A stretch of 36,211 nucleotides of DNA from Pleurotus ostreatus/Saccharomyces cerevisiae fusant (lineage: Eukaryota; Opisthokonta), in contig JAMQCK010000222.1 of NCBI GenBank assembly GCA_024196135.1, positions 1 through 36,211 of the forward strand, read 5' to 3'. Positions 11,704-21,269 of the stretch are shown one piece after another. The position numbers and the translations under genes are program-made. The notes beneath the pieces were generated by a model, which saw nothing but the letters and a program-made list of their open reading frames with translations, did not search any database and had not been told where the DNA came from. How positions within the stretch are numbered: the first letter of the stretch is position 1; every line of letters starts with the position of its first letter.

Positions 11704-13853
11704 TCACGAGCCAGGAGCCCTCGTAGCCCAGGGCGCACCAGTCGGCGCGGGGACGCTCGATGCAGGGCCGCCCCGCGACGTCGTCGATGCCGAGCCGCGT
11801 GACGCAGCCCACGGTGCGCCGGTAGCTGCAGCTCGCGGGCCTGCGGTCGTGGAAGTTCGTGGCGCTGCAGTCGTGGAAGCCCGCGGATCGGCAGTTGTAG
11901 AAGCCCACGGCGCAGCGGTCGGCGTAGCCCAAGGTGCACTTGTAGGCGCTGCCGTCGTCCAGGGTGCACCTGTTGGCGCCGCTCGAGATGGAGCCGTCGT
12001 TGATGTTGAGTGAGCCCACGGCGCCGCGGTTGACGGTGCAGCCCATGGCGCGCCAGTCGGTGGTGCGGCCCATGGTGCCCCAGTCGACACTGTGGCCGCC
12101 GTCGAAGACCCTGTCGTTGACGCCGGGGTCGCCCACGGGGCTGCCGTCGCTGCAGATGATCCGTTATGTATTGTTTCCTGCTGTGCACCGTCTATGCCCT
12201 CCGCACCCTCTTGCACGTTCCACTCCATGATTCCCCCGAGCGGGATATGCTGCACGACGACGCGCTTGCCGAGGACTTCGGCCTGGAAGAGAACGTTAGC
12301 TTCTTCGTTGGAGATTGCGGTTTCTCCTCATCCGCCTCGTCCTTGCAGCCTTTACACGTCGAAGTTTCGACTCCCCATATTGTGCATACGCAACTCGGAC
12401 GCTTGCATCCATATCACCCACTCGGAAAGAGAGCAAAAGCTCACCTCAAACATCTTCAACAGCCCCGTATGCACCTTCGACCACGTCCGAACCCCGGTCG
12501 CAATCGCGTGCAGCTGCGAGGAGTGCTCGTGGAAGGGGCCTGAAAGTGGGTGGGTTAGCGGACGTGTGCGTGGGGATAGGCGAAGAGCTATCGTAGGGGG
12601 AGGTGGAGCGACGGCCAAAACGAGTTTATGTAGATGCAGACACATAAAAGCACAGCGATTGTGTGCTTCTGGGACCGAATACGCAGCTAAGAGAGAAGAC
12701 TCACCATGCTTGACCTCATGAATTCTCATGATCGCCATGAAGTACAGGTTCGTCGGCGGCAGGGAAGGGCGGAGGACGGCGTCGACGGGGATGGTAGTTT
12801 GGTCTGGATCAGCAGGTTAGTCGGTTGTTGGATGTAGAAAGGTGCGTGAGTTTCAAGGACGCGTGCATGTAGCAGATACGCAGCAGAGACGTATACGGCT
12901 AGGATTGCACTTCGTGGCACACGCAAGACAAAGCAACCAGGATGCGACGTACCTCGCAATTGCGCACTCCCAAAGATGTACGGCAAGAAGCACGAATCAT
13001 CGAGGCCCCAGACGCCATGGCTGCCAGCGGGCTCGAGTCTGATGAGTATGTCAGTAATCGCGTCGGCACTCTTGTGCGATAGCCTACAAACCGGTACACA
13101 TCCTGCAGTCTCCAGCACAACCTCAGGTATCGCACGAAGACGAGGAACACCAGCTGCCGCTCCTGCTCTTCTTCTGGCTTGCAAAGTTGTCGTCAGAGGG
13201 ACTCATCATCACCAACATGCACGGCCGTCGCACCTCAAAGAACCGCGTCAACGTCAGGCAGCAAAGGAACATCGCGAATGACGCTTCGTGGCCCGTGCCG
13301 TAGTCCATGCGTACGAACGAACCGAACGAGGTGAGGAAGTAGGGCAGGATGTGGGGGACGAGGTTGTGTGGGACTAGGGCTTTGAGGAGGGCTCCGGCGT
13401 GCTGCGCGAGGAGGGTTGGGTGAGCATGGGTTTGCAATCTGAGATATGCAGACGCGTACTTCCTCCAGCCGCCGACCCCATGTTCGGAATGCAAGATTCC
13501 CGAACCGCTGTGGCGAGTGTTGTGGCGGGATCTCGTCGATCCAGCCGTCTAGCGTGTCCAGCAGCTTCAACGTCCCCTTAATGGGCTGTAATCTGCACTT
13601 AGTATCCTCAAACTGGACCATCTTAGTTACGACGTACCTTCCCCACCACCTCAGGCTCATAGGGCAGTTCCCTCCCCACCACGCTCTCGCACAACCGTCG
13701 CACAAAGAGCGAGAAATCATAGTACGACCGCGTCGTCTTCCACAGGTCGATATCGTGATCCGTCTTGATCTTCTTGGAGGGGAGTTCAGGGAGCTTGTCA
13801 ACCTCCGCGGGCGTGATCTCCCGCAAAGGGGGTAATCTGGAACTGGAGGTCAT
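11704..13853 (-). CDS. rrd1: Serine/threonine phosphatase 2A activator (PTPA/Rrd1), with APW-repeat tail
   Basis: Eight minus-strand exons, 13853-13638, 13585-13460, 13401-13234, 13177-13092, 13038-12953, 12803-12705, 12539-12445 and 12282-11704, give 484 aa. PTPA is a peptidyl-prolyl isomerase-like, ATP-dependent chaperone that activates PP2A catalytic subunits. Family hallmarks occur in order: [10 protein letters not shown], the 148-153 YGTGHE loop followed by [29 protein letters not shown] (about 200-220), and the HEHSSQL / [14 protein letters not shown] block, then [14 protein letters not shown]. The globular domain ends near residue 315. The remaining ~170 residues are a low-complexity tail with nine APW tripeptides (mostly T-x-APWA). 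Assignment to Rrd1 rather than Rrd2 rests on the long C-terminal extension and is tentative. The start is in a good context (ccaccATGA) and is only 122 bp from the divergent start of the coiled-coil gene. Confidence 0.93.
11707..12215 (-). repeat. Degenerate APW-repeat region coding the PTPA tail
   Basis: Within the last PTPA exon the encoded protein repeats short units of the type T-[GAS]-A-P-W-A-x-x. APW occurs nine times, with degenerate units in between (DPRAST, APRTST, GPRAAA). At DNA level it is a GC-rich, imperfect tandem array of 24- to 48-bp spacing. The array keeps all three minus-strand frames open over most of its length. Confidence 0.75.
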
Positions 13854-13974
13854 GGTGGTCGGGGCTGACCTCGTTGATGCCGGCCATACCCTGAACTCAT
13901 CATCCTCTCCCACGCATCGTCTCTTGCTTGTCGCGGTCATCCTCGAAGAGCTCCATCCCCCTCGTCGCTCAGTC
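13854..13974. promoter_or_regulatory. Very short divergent promoter, PTPA / coiled-coil gene 1
   Basis: Only about 120 bp separate the two start codons, so both core promoters must overlap. The sequence contains CT-rich stretches on both strands and no TATA box. If either gene starts at a more distal ATG (in-frame Mets exist upstream of 13853 on the minus strand), the spacer would vanish. Confidence 0.4.
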
Positions 13975-16555
13975 ATGAGCTACGCGTCTCCCCGCAAGCG
14001 CGCTAGGGAGGACGAGTCGTCGCCTGCGCGCGTTAAACGCCGTCAGACCTCGGACGAGGATAGGGTCCCACCAGCGGGTACGTCCGCCTTCCCACCACAA
14101 GCGCCGTACTTGCAATCCCTTCGCCCTTGCTGTATATAGTCCTGTGTATGATGATTGACTTCTCCTGACAGCCTCACCCCCGGAATGGTACCATCCCGCC
14201 GACCTGCCGTACATCTCGGCCAGCACCTCGCCCAAAGATATACCCCCTTCCCTCCAGGACCAAACCACTGACGAGCCCGGCACAATAACCCCTGCTTCCA
14301 TCGTCTCCTTCCTCAAGACACACGCCGTCTCTATCGACAGGATTCCAGGAGGAAAGCCTCGCTGTAGCGTCCGCGTCCCCTCAGGCAGCACCGCCATAAT
14401 TCCCTCCCTCTACCGTCTCCCCCTCGTCTACTTCTCGCACTTCCTCTGGACCTCGGTCTGGCTCGTCATCGTGAAGAAGCTGCCCTGGGAGGACCATATG
14501 TACAACATCCTCCACGTTGCGCGCCTCCTGGATGCGTTCGCGGAAGAGGCGATCGCGAACACGTCGGCGTACAGAGTCGGGACTTCGCCTGCTAATGGAG
14601 GCGCAGGGGCGACCACTACTCGCGCGACCTCTCGCGAATGGCGCTGCGCGGCGTTCGACAGAGCGGCGATACGTATGTCTTGTAATGGCTATCTGCTTCC
14701 TCGGGATGGCTACGGGGATCGATACATGTCAGAGTTCTGGGCGGAACATCAGGACCTGCGATACAAGCAGGACATCAGCGAATGTAAGTAGGCACCCTTC
14801 CTTCGCTGCTTTTTACTTGCCTCCTTCTTTCCTTGCAATCTTACAACGTGTTGTCCGATGCATGAACGCAAGCATACTAACTTCCCCTTCCTAGGTGGCT
14901 GGCCTGCCTTCGTCTCTCGTTCACACGATGGCTTCGCCCCGCTCACCAAAGAGGAGCAGCTCTCGTTCGACGCGACGTCGTATGCAGCCTGCCTGCAGTG
15001 GGCTGCGCGCATACCTAACGATGCCTCCAGCGCCCTCCCTGACGATCTTCGCAATGCCGACGACCCCCACGGCATCTTTCGCGAACTCCACAACCTCAGC
15101 AATGATCCCTTCCGTTCGAACTCGAGCCACCGCGATGGTAACCTTGTGGGGAGCCGCGCCGGCTATCCTATCTGGAACCCCTCAAATGCTGGAGCTGTGG
15201 GACATGCAATCACAGAGCGGCTCTACGCCTCGTCGCCCGGTATCCCGCGGGAGGAGAGCAGTGTGGCAGCGGGTGGGGTTCAAAAGGCAGGAGGATCTAC
15301 GTCAGCTAGCGCGCCTATAGGGAACTCTGCGAAGGCGAGCGCACCCGTGCCGGACGGCGCATCCATGCAGCGCCCACCGGAAAAACCTGCCGCCCCACTG
15401 AGGATCAAGTTCCCTCCAGAAGTCCTTGTAACAAAAGCCGCGTCACTGCAGAAGAGCAAGGATCCGTCTCCAAGGGCGGACATACAGCGCGAGCCTGAGG
15501 CTCCTCGTAGCCAGCTCGCACCCTCGACAGGTGCCAACGGCAACAGCAACCATGCGGGCCCCTCTCGCTCGCAGTCAAACGACAATCATCCGCGGGCATA
15601 CATCAACAGAACCGTCACTGCGAATGGGCATGTTTCTTCGTCTCAAAACGGGCGTCTCGAGCCTCACACACAACCTGCGTCAACGCCTACCAATGGACAC
15701 ACCCCCGCTACGAATGGCGGTCACGCCGAACCTCGTGTTCCCTCGTCTCAGCCGACACGAAGGTCCGAGTCGTCAACGTCTCAATCCAGCTCCTCATCGA
15801 CGACGCATTATCCACCCCGACTCAAACCGCGCGAAGCCCTCCAGCCTCGGTTGCCCACCACTACTGAGGAGGCCCCTGCCCCACGACTCGCAGGTGTTCA
15901 GGCCCAAGACCCCACTATCGACACTGAGCGCAATGGCCAGGTAGATCCTCCACCGTCTTCGCCGCTCCAGTCCCCCGTCATCGGACCTGCGCGCTGGTCC
16001 TCGACTTCCCGGCATACCCCCGTCGCTGCTCCTGCTCCTGCTGACGAACTCACCCGCCTCCGTGATGAGATCGGCCGCCTCCAAGTTGCCCTCGCTGCAC
16101 AGACTGAGAACCGGACTCTCCTAATCGCCTCCCTTGAGCGCGAGCGCGCCACCGTCGACGCCGAGCGGCAAGCAGCCCTGGCACGCGAGGCGAAGTGCGC
16201 CGAGCGGGAGGCACGCGCCGCCGACGCTGCTGCCGCGCGCGATGCCCGGCACGCCGACGAGCTCGCGCAGCTACGCAACGAGCTCGCGCAACTGCGCCAT
16301 GAGGGTGCGAAGCGCGAGGAGGACGCGCGCGACCGCGAGGCGTGGTGGCGCGCCGAGAAGGCGAAGTGGGACGCGGAATGCGCCGAGTTCAAGGTGGAGC
16401 TCGGGCGGCGGGAGGAGCAGCTGGCGCGTCGGGATCGGGAGCAGGACGAGCAGATGCAGGTGCAGGCGGGGCTGCGGCAGCAGCTTATGATGATCCAGGC
16501 GCGCATGAATGCGAGTATGCGGGCGGGGCAGGCGGGGTCTTCGGGTACGGGGTGA
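13975..16555 (+). CDS. Unrecognised fungal protein with conserved N-terminal domain and C-terminal coiled coil (paralogue 1)
   Basis: Three exons, 13975-14077, 14172-14783 and 14895-16555, give 791 aa; both introns are phase 1. I do not recognise the family. The layout is a basic, nuclear-localisation-like N-terminus (SPRKRAREDE, VKRRQ), then a globular region of about 230 residues with hydrophobic blocks (SIVSFLKTHAVSI, YRLPLVYFSHFLWTSVW, NILHVARLLDAF, FDRAAIRMS, LLPRDGYGDRYMSEFW). A long Ser/Pro/Thr/Asn-rich disordered linker follows (about 330-590), then a charged coiled coil (about 600-770; LTRLRDEIGRLQ, DELAQLRNELAQLRHE). The downstream neighbour has the same blocks in the same order, so the two are tandem duplicates. 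A scaffold or nuclear role would be a guess. Confidence 0.85.
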
Positions 16556-16921
16556 CGGTAGGGATGGAGCCAAAGACTCAATGGTGGACCGTCAGAGCAC
16601 AATAAGTTTGTGAAGAAGGATTTCGATTTCTTGTGGACCACTTTTCAGGTGTCCTGGTCTTGCTATATGCATGCTGTCTGTTGTTCTTTCGTGCTGTCAT
16701 TGTCTCGCTGTGCGTGTAACTCGTACTTTCTATGTTGATGCATCTTGTTTCTCTTTGCTGTCGTCTCAGGCTGAGGGTTCGCAGGAAGGGGGCTTCATAA
16801 CGGCATGCACATCTGCTGACCACGATAGACTATCCAGGGCGCACACGAGGCGACGTTCTCACACAAAGGGCTCATTGCCCCTCGTCTTCCTTACCATTCC
16901 CTCGCCGTCTACGCTGAAGCC
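16556..16921. other. Intergenic between the tandem coiled-coil paralogues
   Basis: This 366-bp stretch holds the 3' region of paralogue 1 and the promoter of paralogue 2. It has T-rich stretches (cttgttctctttgctgtcg) before a CT-rich run ending at the ATG (16922). No other gene was seen. Confidence 0.5.
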
Positions 16922-19291
16922 ATGGTCCTCAGCTTGAGGAAACGATCGCACATGTACTTGGGCGAGGACTCGGAGAACGAAGGCTCCTCCAAAGACATCC
17001 AGGACCCGCCTAGTACGCGGTCACGCCGCGTCAAGCGCCGGAGTGCATCTCCCGATACGCTACCTGCCCGAGCCTTCGGTGCGTCGTCAGACTCCTCAGC
17101 TGGGCTCTGCGCTCATACCCCATCTTGCCCAGCCTATGATGAGCGCAAGTTCAAGCCCAAACCATCTTGGTACCACGTCGAAGAGCTCACCTTTCACACG
17201 GCTGAGACCCGCCCTAACCACACCGCCGCCTCCATCGTCGAGTTTATCAAGACCAACGCCGTCTCCATCGAGTATCACAAAACCAAAGGGCGGACCGCTA
17301 CCTTCCACAAGAAGTATCTAACTCTGCGCCTAACAGATGGGCGAAGCGCCATCGTATCGGCGGACTACTACCGCCTCCCTACCCTCTTCCTCTCCCACTT
17401 CCTGTGGACGTACGTCTGGGGCGTCATCACGCGTGGTGAAACTTTTGGAAAGGAGATGTTCAATCTCCTGCACCTCGCGCGACTGCTGCGAGCCTTGGTC
17501 GAGGGCGCGATTCGCGCAGCCCCCCAATATAATCTGGCCGAAGGACAGGATATCTGCACCTGGCGCTTTCTCCCGTTCGACAGAGCCATCATCCGCATGT
17601 CTTACGATGACTTCTTGCTACCCATCGATGGGTATGGGGACCGGTACAACGACGAGTTCTGGAAGCGACATCAGGATACGAAGTATAGGCCCAGGCAGGA
17701 AATTGAACATCGTGAGTTTGACCATCTTTTACAGTGTATCATGGGACTGACCTTGTATAAAGGCAATTGGAAGAAGATAGTCACCTCTCAGAACGAATGG
17801 GTCGCTCCTCTTGTAGGTGAAGAGCTGCGGACCTTCGACGCAGCCGCGTTCGCGGAGTGCCTGCACATTCGAGATGGCGTGCCCATATGGGAACCAATCA
17901 GCGAAGCAGGCCGGACAGCGACGGAACGTCTACACGCCAAGTATCCTGACGTCCGCTCCGACATTGCTGAATCTATGGGACAAGCGACAACGATGGCTAC
18001 AGCCGTCCCCCATCCAGAGCGAGCTCCGTCATCCTGCGTGGCCACACAGCGCTCCGACGACGCCGCAACCATCGCTCCTGAGCAGCGCCGTCCCCGTGTT
18101 CCTCTGCCTATCCGGCGCAAACAAACTTCTGTGCTTTCGGCGTGCGGCGCAGGTCCTCTGCCACCGACAACTGCTGCCGCCGACATGCCTCCCGCCCAGG
18201 CGTCACAAGCGCCGTTACTTTCTATATCCAGCTCTTCGACGCCGCCATCCCAACTTTCCACGCCTCAGCAAGGTCCTCTGAGGGTGTCGCTACCAGTGGC
18301 TCCGTCAGGAGCGGCAGTTGTAGCTTCGGCGGAGCCGAGACCTCCCGCCACGGCTCCTCCTGCTCCTGCGAGTATATCGCATGCTACTTCCGTGTCTACA
18401 TCTTCCCCATCTCTAGCAGCGACGCCGCCTCGAAGCTCTTCGCCTCCCCCCCTCGCTCCGGGATCCACAGAGCATGGCACGCAACAATTCACAGAGCTCG
18501 AGAAGGAGGTCGCTACACTCCGAGTCGCTGCCATCGCCCATACTGAATATCGTGCATTCGCCGACAAAACCTCAGACGCAGCGCGACTGCGGGAGCTACG
18601 CATGGCGGAGGAGATGGCTCAGCTGCGTCGCGAGGCGGCAGAGCGTGAAACGGCGCAGGCGAATCACGCGCAGGACAATGCGAGGCGTCAGGAGCGGGAG
18701 GTCGAGTTTGCTAAGCGTGAAGCTCAATTCAAGGAGCGAGAAACCGAATTCAACAAAAGCGAGGCTCAGTTCAAGGAGCGAGAGGCACAGTTCAAGGGGC
18801 GCGAGGCGCACTTCAATGCGCGCGAAGCGTACTTCACGCAGCGCGAAGCCCAGTTCGTCCAAGGCGAGGCCAACTGCGCGAAGAAGTGGCAGGAACGCGA
18901 GGCGAAATGGGAGGCGCGCGAAGGGGACTGGCAGGAGCGTGAGAAGAGGTGGGATGCCCAGCGCGCGGAGTTGAAAAGGGAGTCGGCTGAGCTCAAAAAG
19001 GAGCTGGCTGAGCTCAAGAGGGAGCTAGCTGAGCTCAAGAAGGAGCTGGCAGAGCTCGCGAGAGAGCCGGCGGAGCTCAAGATCGAGCTCGCGGAGCTCA
19101 AGAGGGAGCCGGCTGAGCTCAAGAAGGAGCTAGCGGAGAAGGCGAAGGCGCTCGCGCGCGTCGACAAGCAGCTGGCGGAGCAGAAGATCGCGAACGCGAC
19201 GCTGCGAGGCGAGGTCGGGGCGTTGCAGACGCGGATGAGCAATGCGGCGAGGTCGTTGGGGGTGGAGTTGCAGAGACCAGCGGGCGGTTGA
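16922..19291 (+). CDS. Unrecognised fungal protein with conserved N-terminal domain and heptad-repeat coiled coil (paralogue 2)
   Basis: Translation is open from 16922 to 19291 without a stop, but homology to paralogue 1 indicates two introns, 17079-17132 (54 bp) and 17712-17762 (51 bp). Both are flanked by GT-AG, both are multiples of three, and both have the same position and phase (1) as in paralogue 1. The spliced product is 754 aa; the unspliced reading would be 789 aa. The N-terminal domain carries the shared blocks: SIVEFIKTNAVSI, YRLPTLFLSHFLWTYVW, NLLHLARLLRAL, FDRAIIRMS, LLPIDGYGDRYNDEFW. A Pro/Ser/Ala-rich linker follows, then an almost perfectly periodic coiled coil of 22 heptads (REAQFKE-type, then ELKKELA-type). 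The function is unknown. The gene converges with IFI-like gene A, 166 bp away. Confidence 0.85.
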   Translation: MVLSLRKRSHMYLGEDSENEGSSKDIQDPPSTRSRRVKRRSASPDTLPARAFGASSDSSAGLCAHTPSCPAYDERKFKPKPSWYHVEELTFHTAETRPNHTAASIVEFIKTNAVSIEYHKTKGRTATFHKKYLTLRLTDGRSAIVSADYYRLPTLFLSHFLWTYVWGVITRGETFGKEMFNLLHLARLLRALVEGAIRAAPQYNLAEGQDICTWRFLPFDRAIIRMSYDDFLLPIDGYGDRYNDEFWKRHQDTKYRPRQEIEHREFDHLLQCIMGLTLYKGNWKKIVTSQNEWVAPLVGEELRTFDAAAFAECLHIRDGVPIWEPISEAGRTATERLHAKYPDVRSDIAESMGQATTMATAVPHPERAPSSCVATQRSDDAATIAPEQRRPRVPLPIRRKQTSVLSACGAGPLPPTTAAADMPPAQASQAPLLSISSSSTPPSQLSTPQQGPLRVSLPVAPSGAAVVASAEPRPPATAPPAPASISHATSVSTSSPSLAATPPRSSSPPPLAPGSTEHGTQQFTELEKEVATLRVAAIAHTEYRAFADKTSDAARLRELRMAEEMAQLRREAAERETAQANHAQDNARRQEREVEFAKREAQFKERETEFNKSEAQFKEREAQFKGREAHFNAREAYFTQREAQFVQGEANCAKKWQEREAKWEAREGDWQEREKRWDAQRAELKRESAELKKELAELKRELAELKKELAELAREPAELKIELAELKREPAELKKELAEKAKALARVDKQLAEQKIANATLRGEVGALQTRMSNAARSLGVELQRPAGG
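17079..17132 (+). other. Predicted in-frame intron 1 of coiled-coil paralogue 2
   Basis: The stretch runs from gtgcgtcgtc to cttgcccag, 54 bp with no in-frame stop. It falls at the same position and phase (TTC G|CC) as the first intron of paralogue 1 (GCG G|CC), where an obligatory intron separates VPPA from SPPEW. Retention would add 18 residues of low-complexity sequence. Confidence 0.7.
17712..17762 (+). other. Predicted in-frame intron 2 of coiled-coil paralogue 2
   Basis: The stretch runs from gtgagtttga to tgtataaag, 51 bp with no in-frame stop. The donor is the strong gtgagt. It is located just after the conserved HQD..Y block, at the same phase-1 position as the second intron of paralogue 1. 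Confidence 0.75.
18695..19156 (+). repeat. 22 tandem 21-bp (heptad) units coding a coiled coil
   Basis: An unbroken seven-residue period spans 154 codons. There are nine REAQFKE-type units (18695-18883), four units of the WQEREK / WDAQRA type (18884-18967), and nine ELKKELA-type units (18968-19156). The last block is nearly identical at DNA level (gagctcaagaaggagctggc) and therefore prone to copy-number change. Confidence 0.85.
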
Positions 19292-19457
19292 AGTGTGGCG
19301 AGTTCGGGAAGGCTGATGCAGGGGACACAATCGCTACGCGTACGCTGTTTTCCTTTGGGTTCCGTGATTTTGGTCGATAACATCTGCACGAATCTTGTAC
19401 ACATACGCAGGCAAAAGATGATCATTTGTACTACAGGACAGAATTTCACCACACCGC

Positions 19458-20863
19458 CTACACCATGATCGGCGCCACCCTCGGCACCTTCATCCCCGCG
19501 CTCTGCAGGCGCGCGATCCAGCTGGCTTCTGTGATAGTCGCGCCGAAGAACTCGCGCTGCATCCAGGCGGCGGCGGAACCTGGAGGGTATTTGTCAGCAC
19601 ATCGACGAACGCAAGACGAGCGCGTCCAATGCGGGTTAGGTGCCGTGAGTGACACGCTCCGTTCACGCAGCGCGACGACACACTCTGTACAGTGCTCGCG
19701 AGGAATCGGGGCATGCATAATAAAGAGTGCATATGAGTACAATGCAGAAAGTGCATATATGCGCCCAGAGCCCAGGATATAGAGATGCTCTCACCCTTGA
19801 CCGGTCCCAAAGGCCCGAAGCCCACGATCTCGAGCAGGCGGGAGAGAAGCCATTCCTCCCGAATGATGGTGGCGACCACGATGAAGACGGCGATATCGAA
19901 AAGGACGGGGTGTTGTTCTTGGAGGTCCCCTGGGTGAGGGAAAGGAGCAGTCAGCAAGGGCATCGTCATAGTTATCTGAAATATCTGAGCATAGATGCAT
20001 ATAACTCACCGACAAAGACGACGATATCCACGACCGCGCTGCTTATATGCGCCAGGATCTCCCTCGTCTGCGTCTCGTCTGCTCCCAGGTCGACCAAGAC
20101 GCCCACGATTGCATCCGTCGCGTTCCCGACCATGACCTTCACGGCGTGTAGGCGAGCCTCGTGTGTCGGCGCGTCTTCGAGCGGGGTCGTGAGCTCCGTG
20201 ATAGCGGACTCGAACACTGATTGCAAGGCCAGGCCGACGGCTTGCGAGGCTACTTCCAGGACGTTGGGTGACGCTTCGTCATCGGAATCGAACGTCTTGT
20301 CTCCCACCGCATGTAAGGCTTCGTCCTTGTTCATCATCAGTCGTAGCTGCGCCGCGTCGTCCACTGTCGTCTGCACGGCACCGACGAGGCGCTCGATCGT
20401 TTCGCGCGAGTCGGCGAAGTTGGCTTCGATGTCCTTGACGGCAGCACTCGCTGCATCGTCGACTGTATGCGCGAAGTTGTCGAACTCCTTGCCGACTGCG
20501 TCGGTCGCGGGCTTGACAGTGTGGCCAAAGTCGTGCCAGAAGGTGGTTGCGCTGTCTGGAGGACGCAGTCACGATCCGTACTTCGAACGATAGCGTGTAG
20601 GAGTACACACCTTCGACACCGTCTATCGATTGTGAAAAGAGGGTTGCAAGGCAAAATCGAATTCATGAGCTACGACGTGCGATAAAGAGAACGCCAAACT
20701 CACGCCACCAGTGCACAATGGAGGGGATGATGTGGTCGAACTCGATGTGGAGATCAACGTCGATGCGCGGGAGGATCGTCGTCGGCCGTGCGGTACAGCT
20801 TGTAAGAAGGACGAGCACGAGAAGCAGAGGGGAGAGCAGGCTCAGGCAAGAGGGTGTCTTCAT
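19458..20863 (-). CDS. Secreted/membrane protein with IFI6/IFI27-like C-terminus (paralogue A)
   Basis: Five minus-strand exons, 20863-20704, 20622-20611 (12 nt), 20555-20010, 19929-19795 and 19579-19458, give 324 aa. The N-terminus is a signal peptide (MKTPSCLSLLSPLLLVLVLL, then TSCTA). A helical middle follows (about 60-235: repeated Ala/Asp/Val-rich amphipathic stretches, TIERLVGAVQTTVDDAAQL, NATDAIVGVLVDLGAD). Next is a hydrophobic segment (PVLFDIAVFIVVATII) and a C-terminal module, GFGPLGPVKGSAAAWMQREF then SWIARLQSAGMKVPRV. The G-F-x-G-x2-GS-x-AA ... LQSAGM pattern is that of the interferon-induced 6-16 (IFI6/IFI27/ISG12) family, which also occurs in fungi; there its function is poorly known. 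The assignment is from memory of that pattern. The gene is duplicated immediately downstream as paralogue B. Confidence 0.8.
20611..20622 (-). other. 12-nt microexon of IFI-like paralogue A
   Basis: ACGGTGTCGAAG is flanked by a cgatag acceptor and a gtgtgt donor. It is needed to join the signal-peptide exon (TGG C) to the helical exon (AC AGC GCA ACC) in frame, giving W-H-G-V-E-D. Paralogue B has the equivalent exon at 22556-22567, differing at two of twelve bases. Confidence 0.75.
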
Positions 20864-21269
20864 GGTCGTCCGTTCGAGCTCGAGGGCTCAACTGCTTGTC
20901 GTCGTGGTCGTCGCCGTCAGAAAGAAAACGGCGCGGCGATCTCTAAGCCGGGCCTTACCAGCGCACTGAACCCACGCCGAGTGTCGTAAATTATTGTACT
21001 AGGGTCACGCGTCGAAGCTTGTTCGACGCTCATTTTCCACGCGCGCAGGGCCACCGCAATGTTGAAGCCTTGAGCTCGGTCAACGAGCTATTCACTGCGT
21101 ATGGAGAGAGCGACAGTGTTTGCATTGTCAAGTTGATTCTGAGGATGGGCGACGCGGACAAGAGGCGGTTGATGGCAGCGAGCAGGAGGGTCGCACCGGC
21201 CCGGTTCTCCCTCCTGCGCTTGTCACCCACACTCATCACCCGCTTGCCGTTCCCACCTCCACAGGCGCG
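20864..21269. promoter_or_regulatory. Duplicated divergent intergenic region, left copy
   Basis: This 406-bp spacer between the IFI-like A start (-) and the aps2 stub (+) is homologous at both ends to the spacer 22843-23563 of the right copy. Near 20964-21028 it shares ccttac.agc..ac, cacgc and gaagcttgttc. At 21140-21269 it shares gcggacaagaggc, accggcccg.ttc and acaggcgcgATG. It is about 315 bp shorter than the right copy. Confidence 0.6.

Noticed and set aside
11412..12188. 258-codon minus-strand frame rich in Arg/Gln/Gly
   Set aside because: It is an alternative frame of the APW-coding exon of PTPA; the APW frame continues directly from the conserved PTPA core.
15898..16641. Ser/Arg/Ala-rich 247-codon minus-strand frame
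   Set aside because: It is the shadow of the coiled-coil exon of paralogue 1.
18766..19452. 228-codon minus-strand frame with repeated SSASS units
   Set aside because: It is the antisense reading of the 21-bp heptad repeat of paralogue 2.
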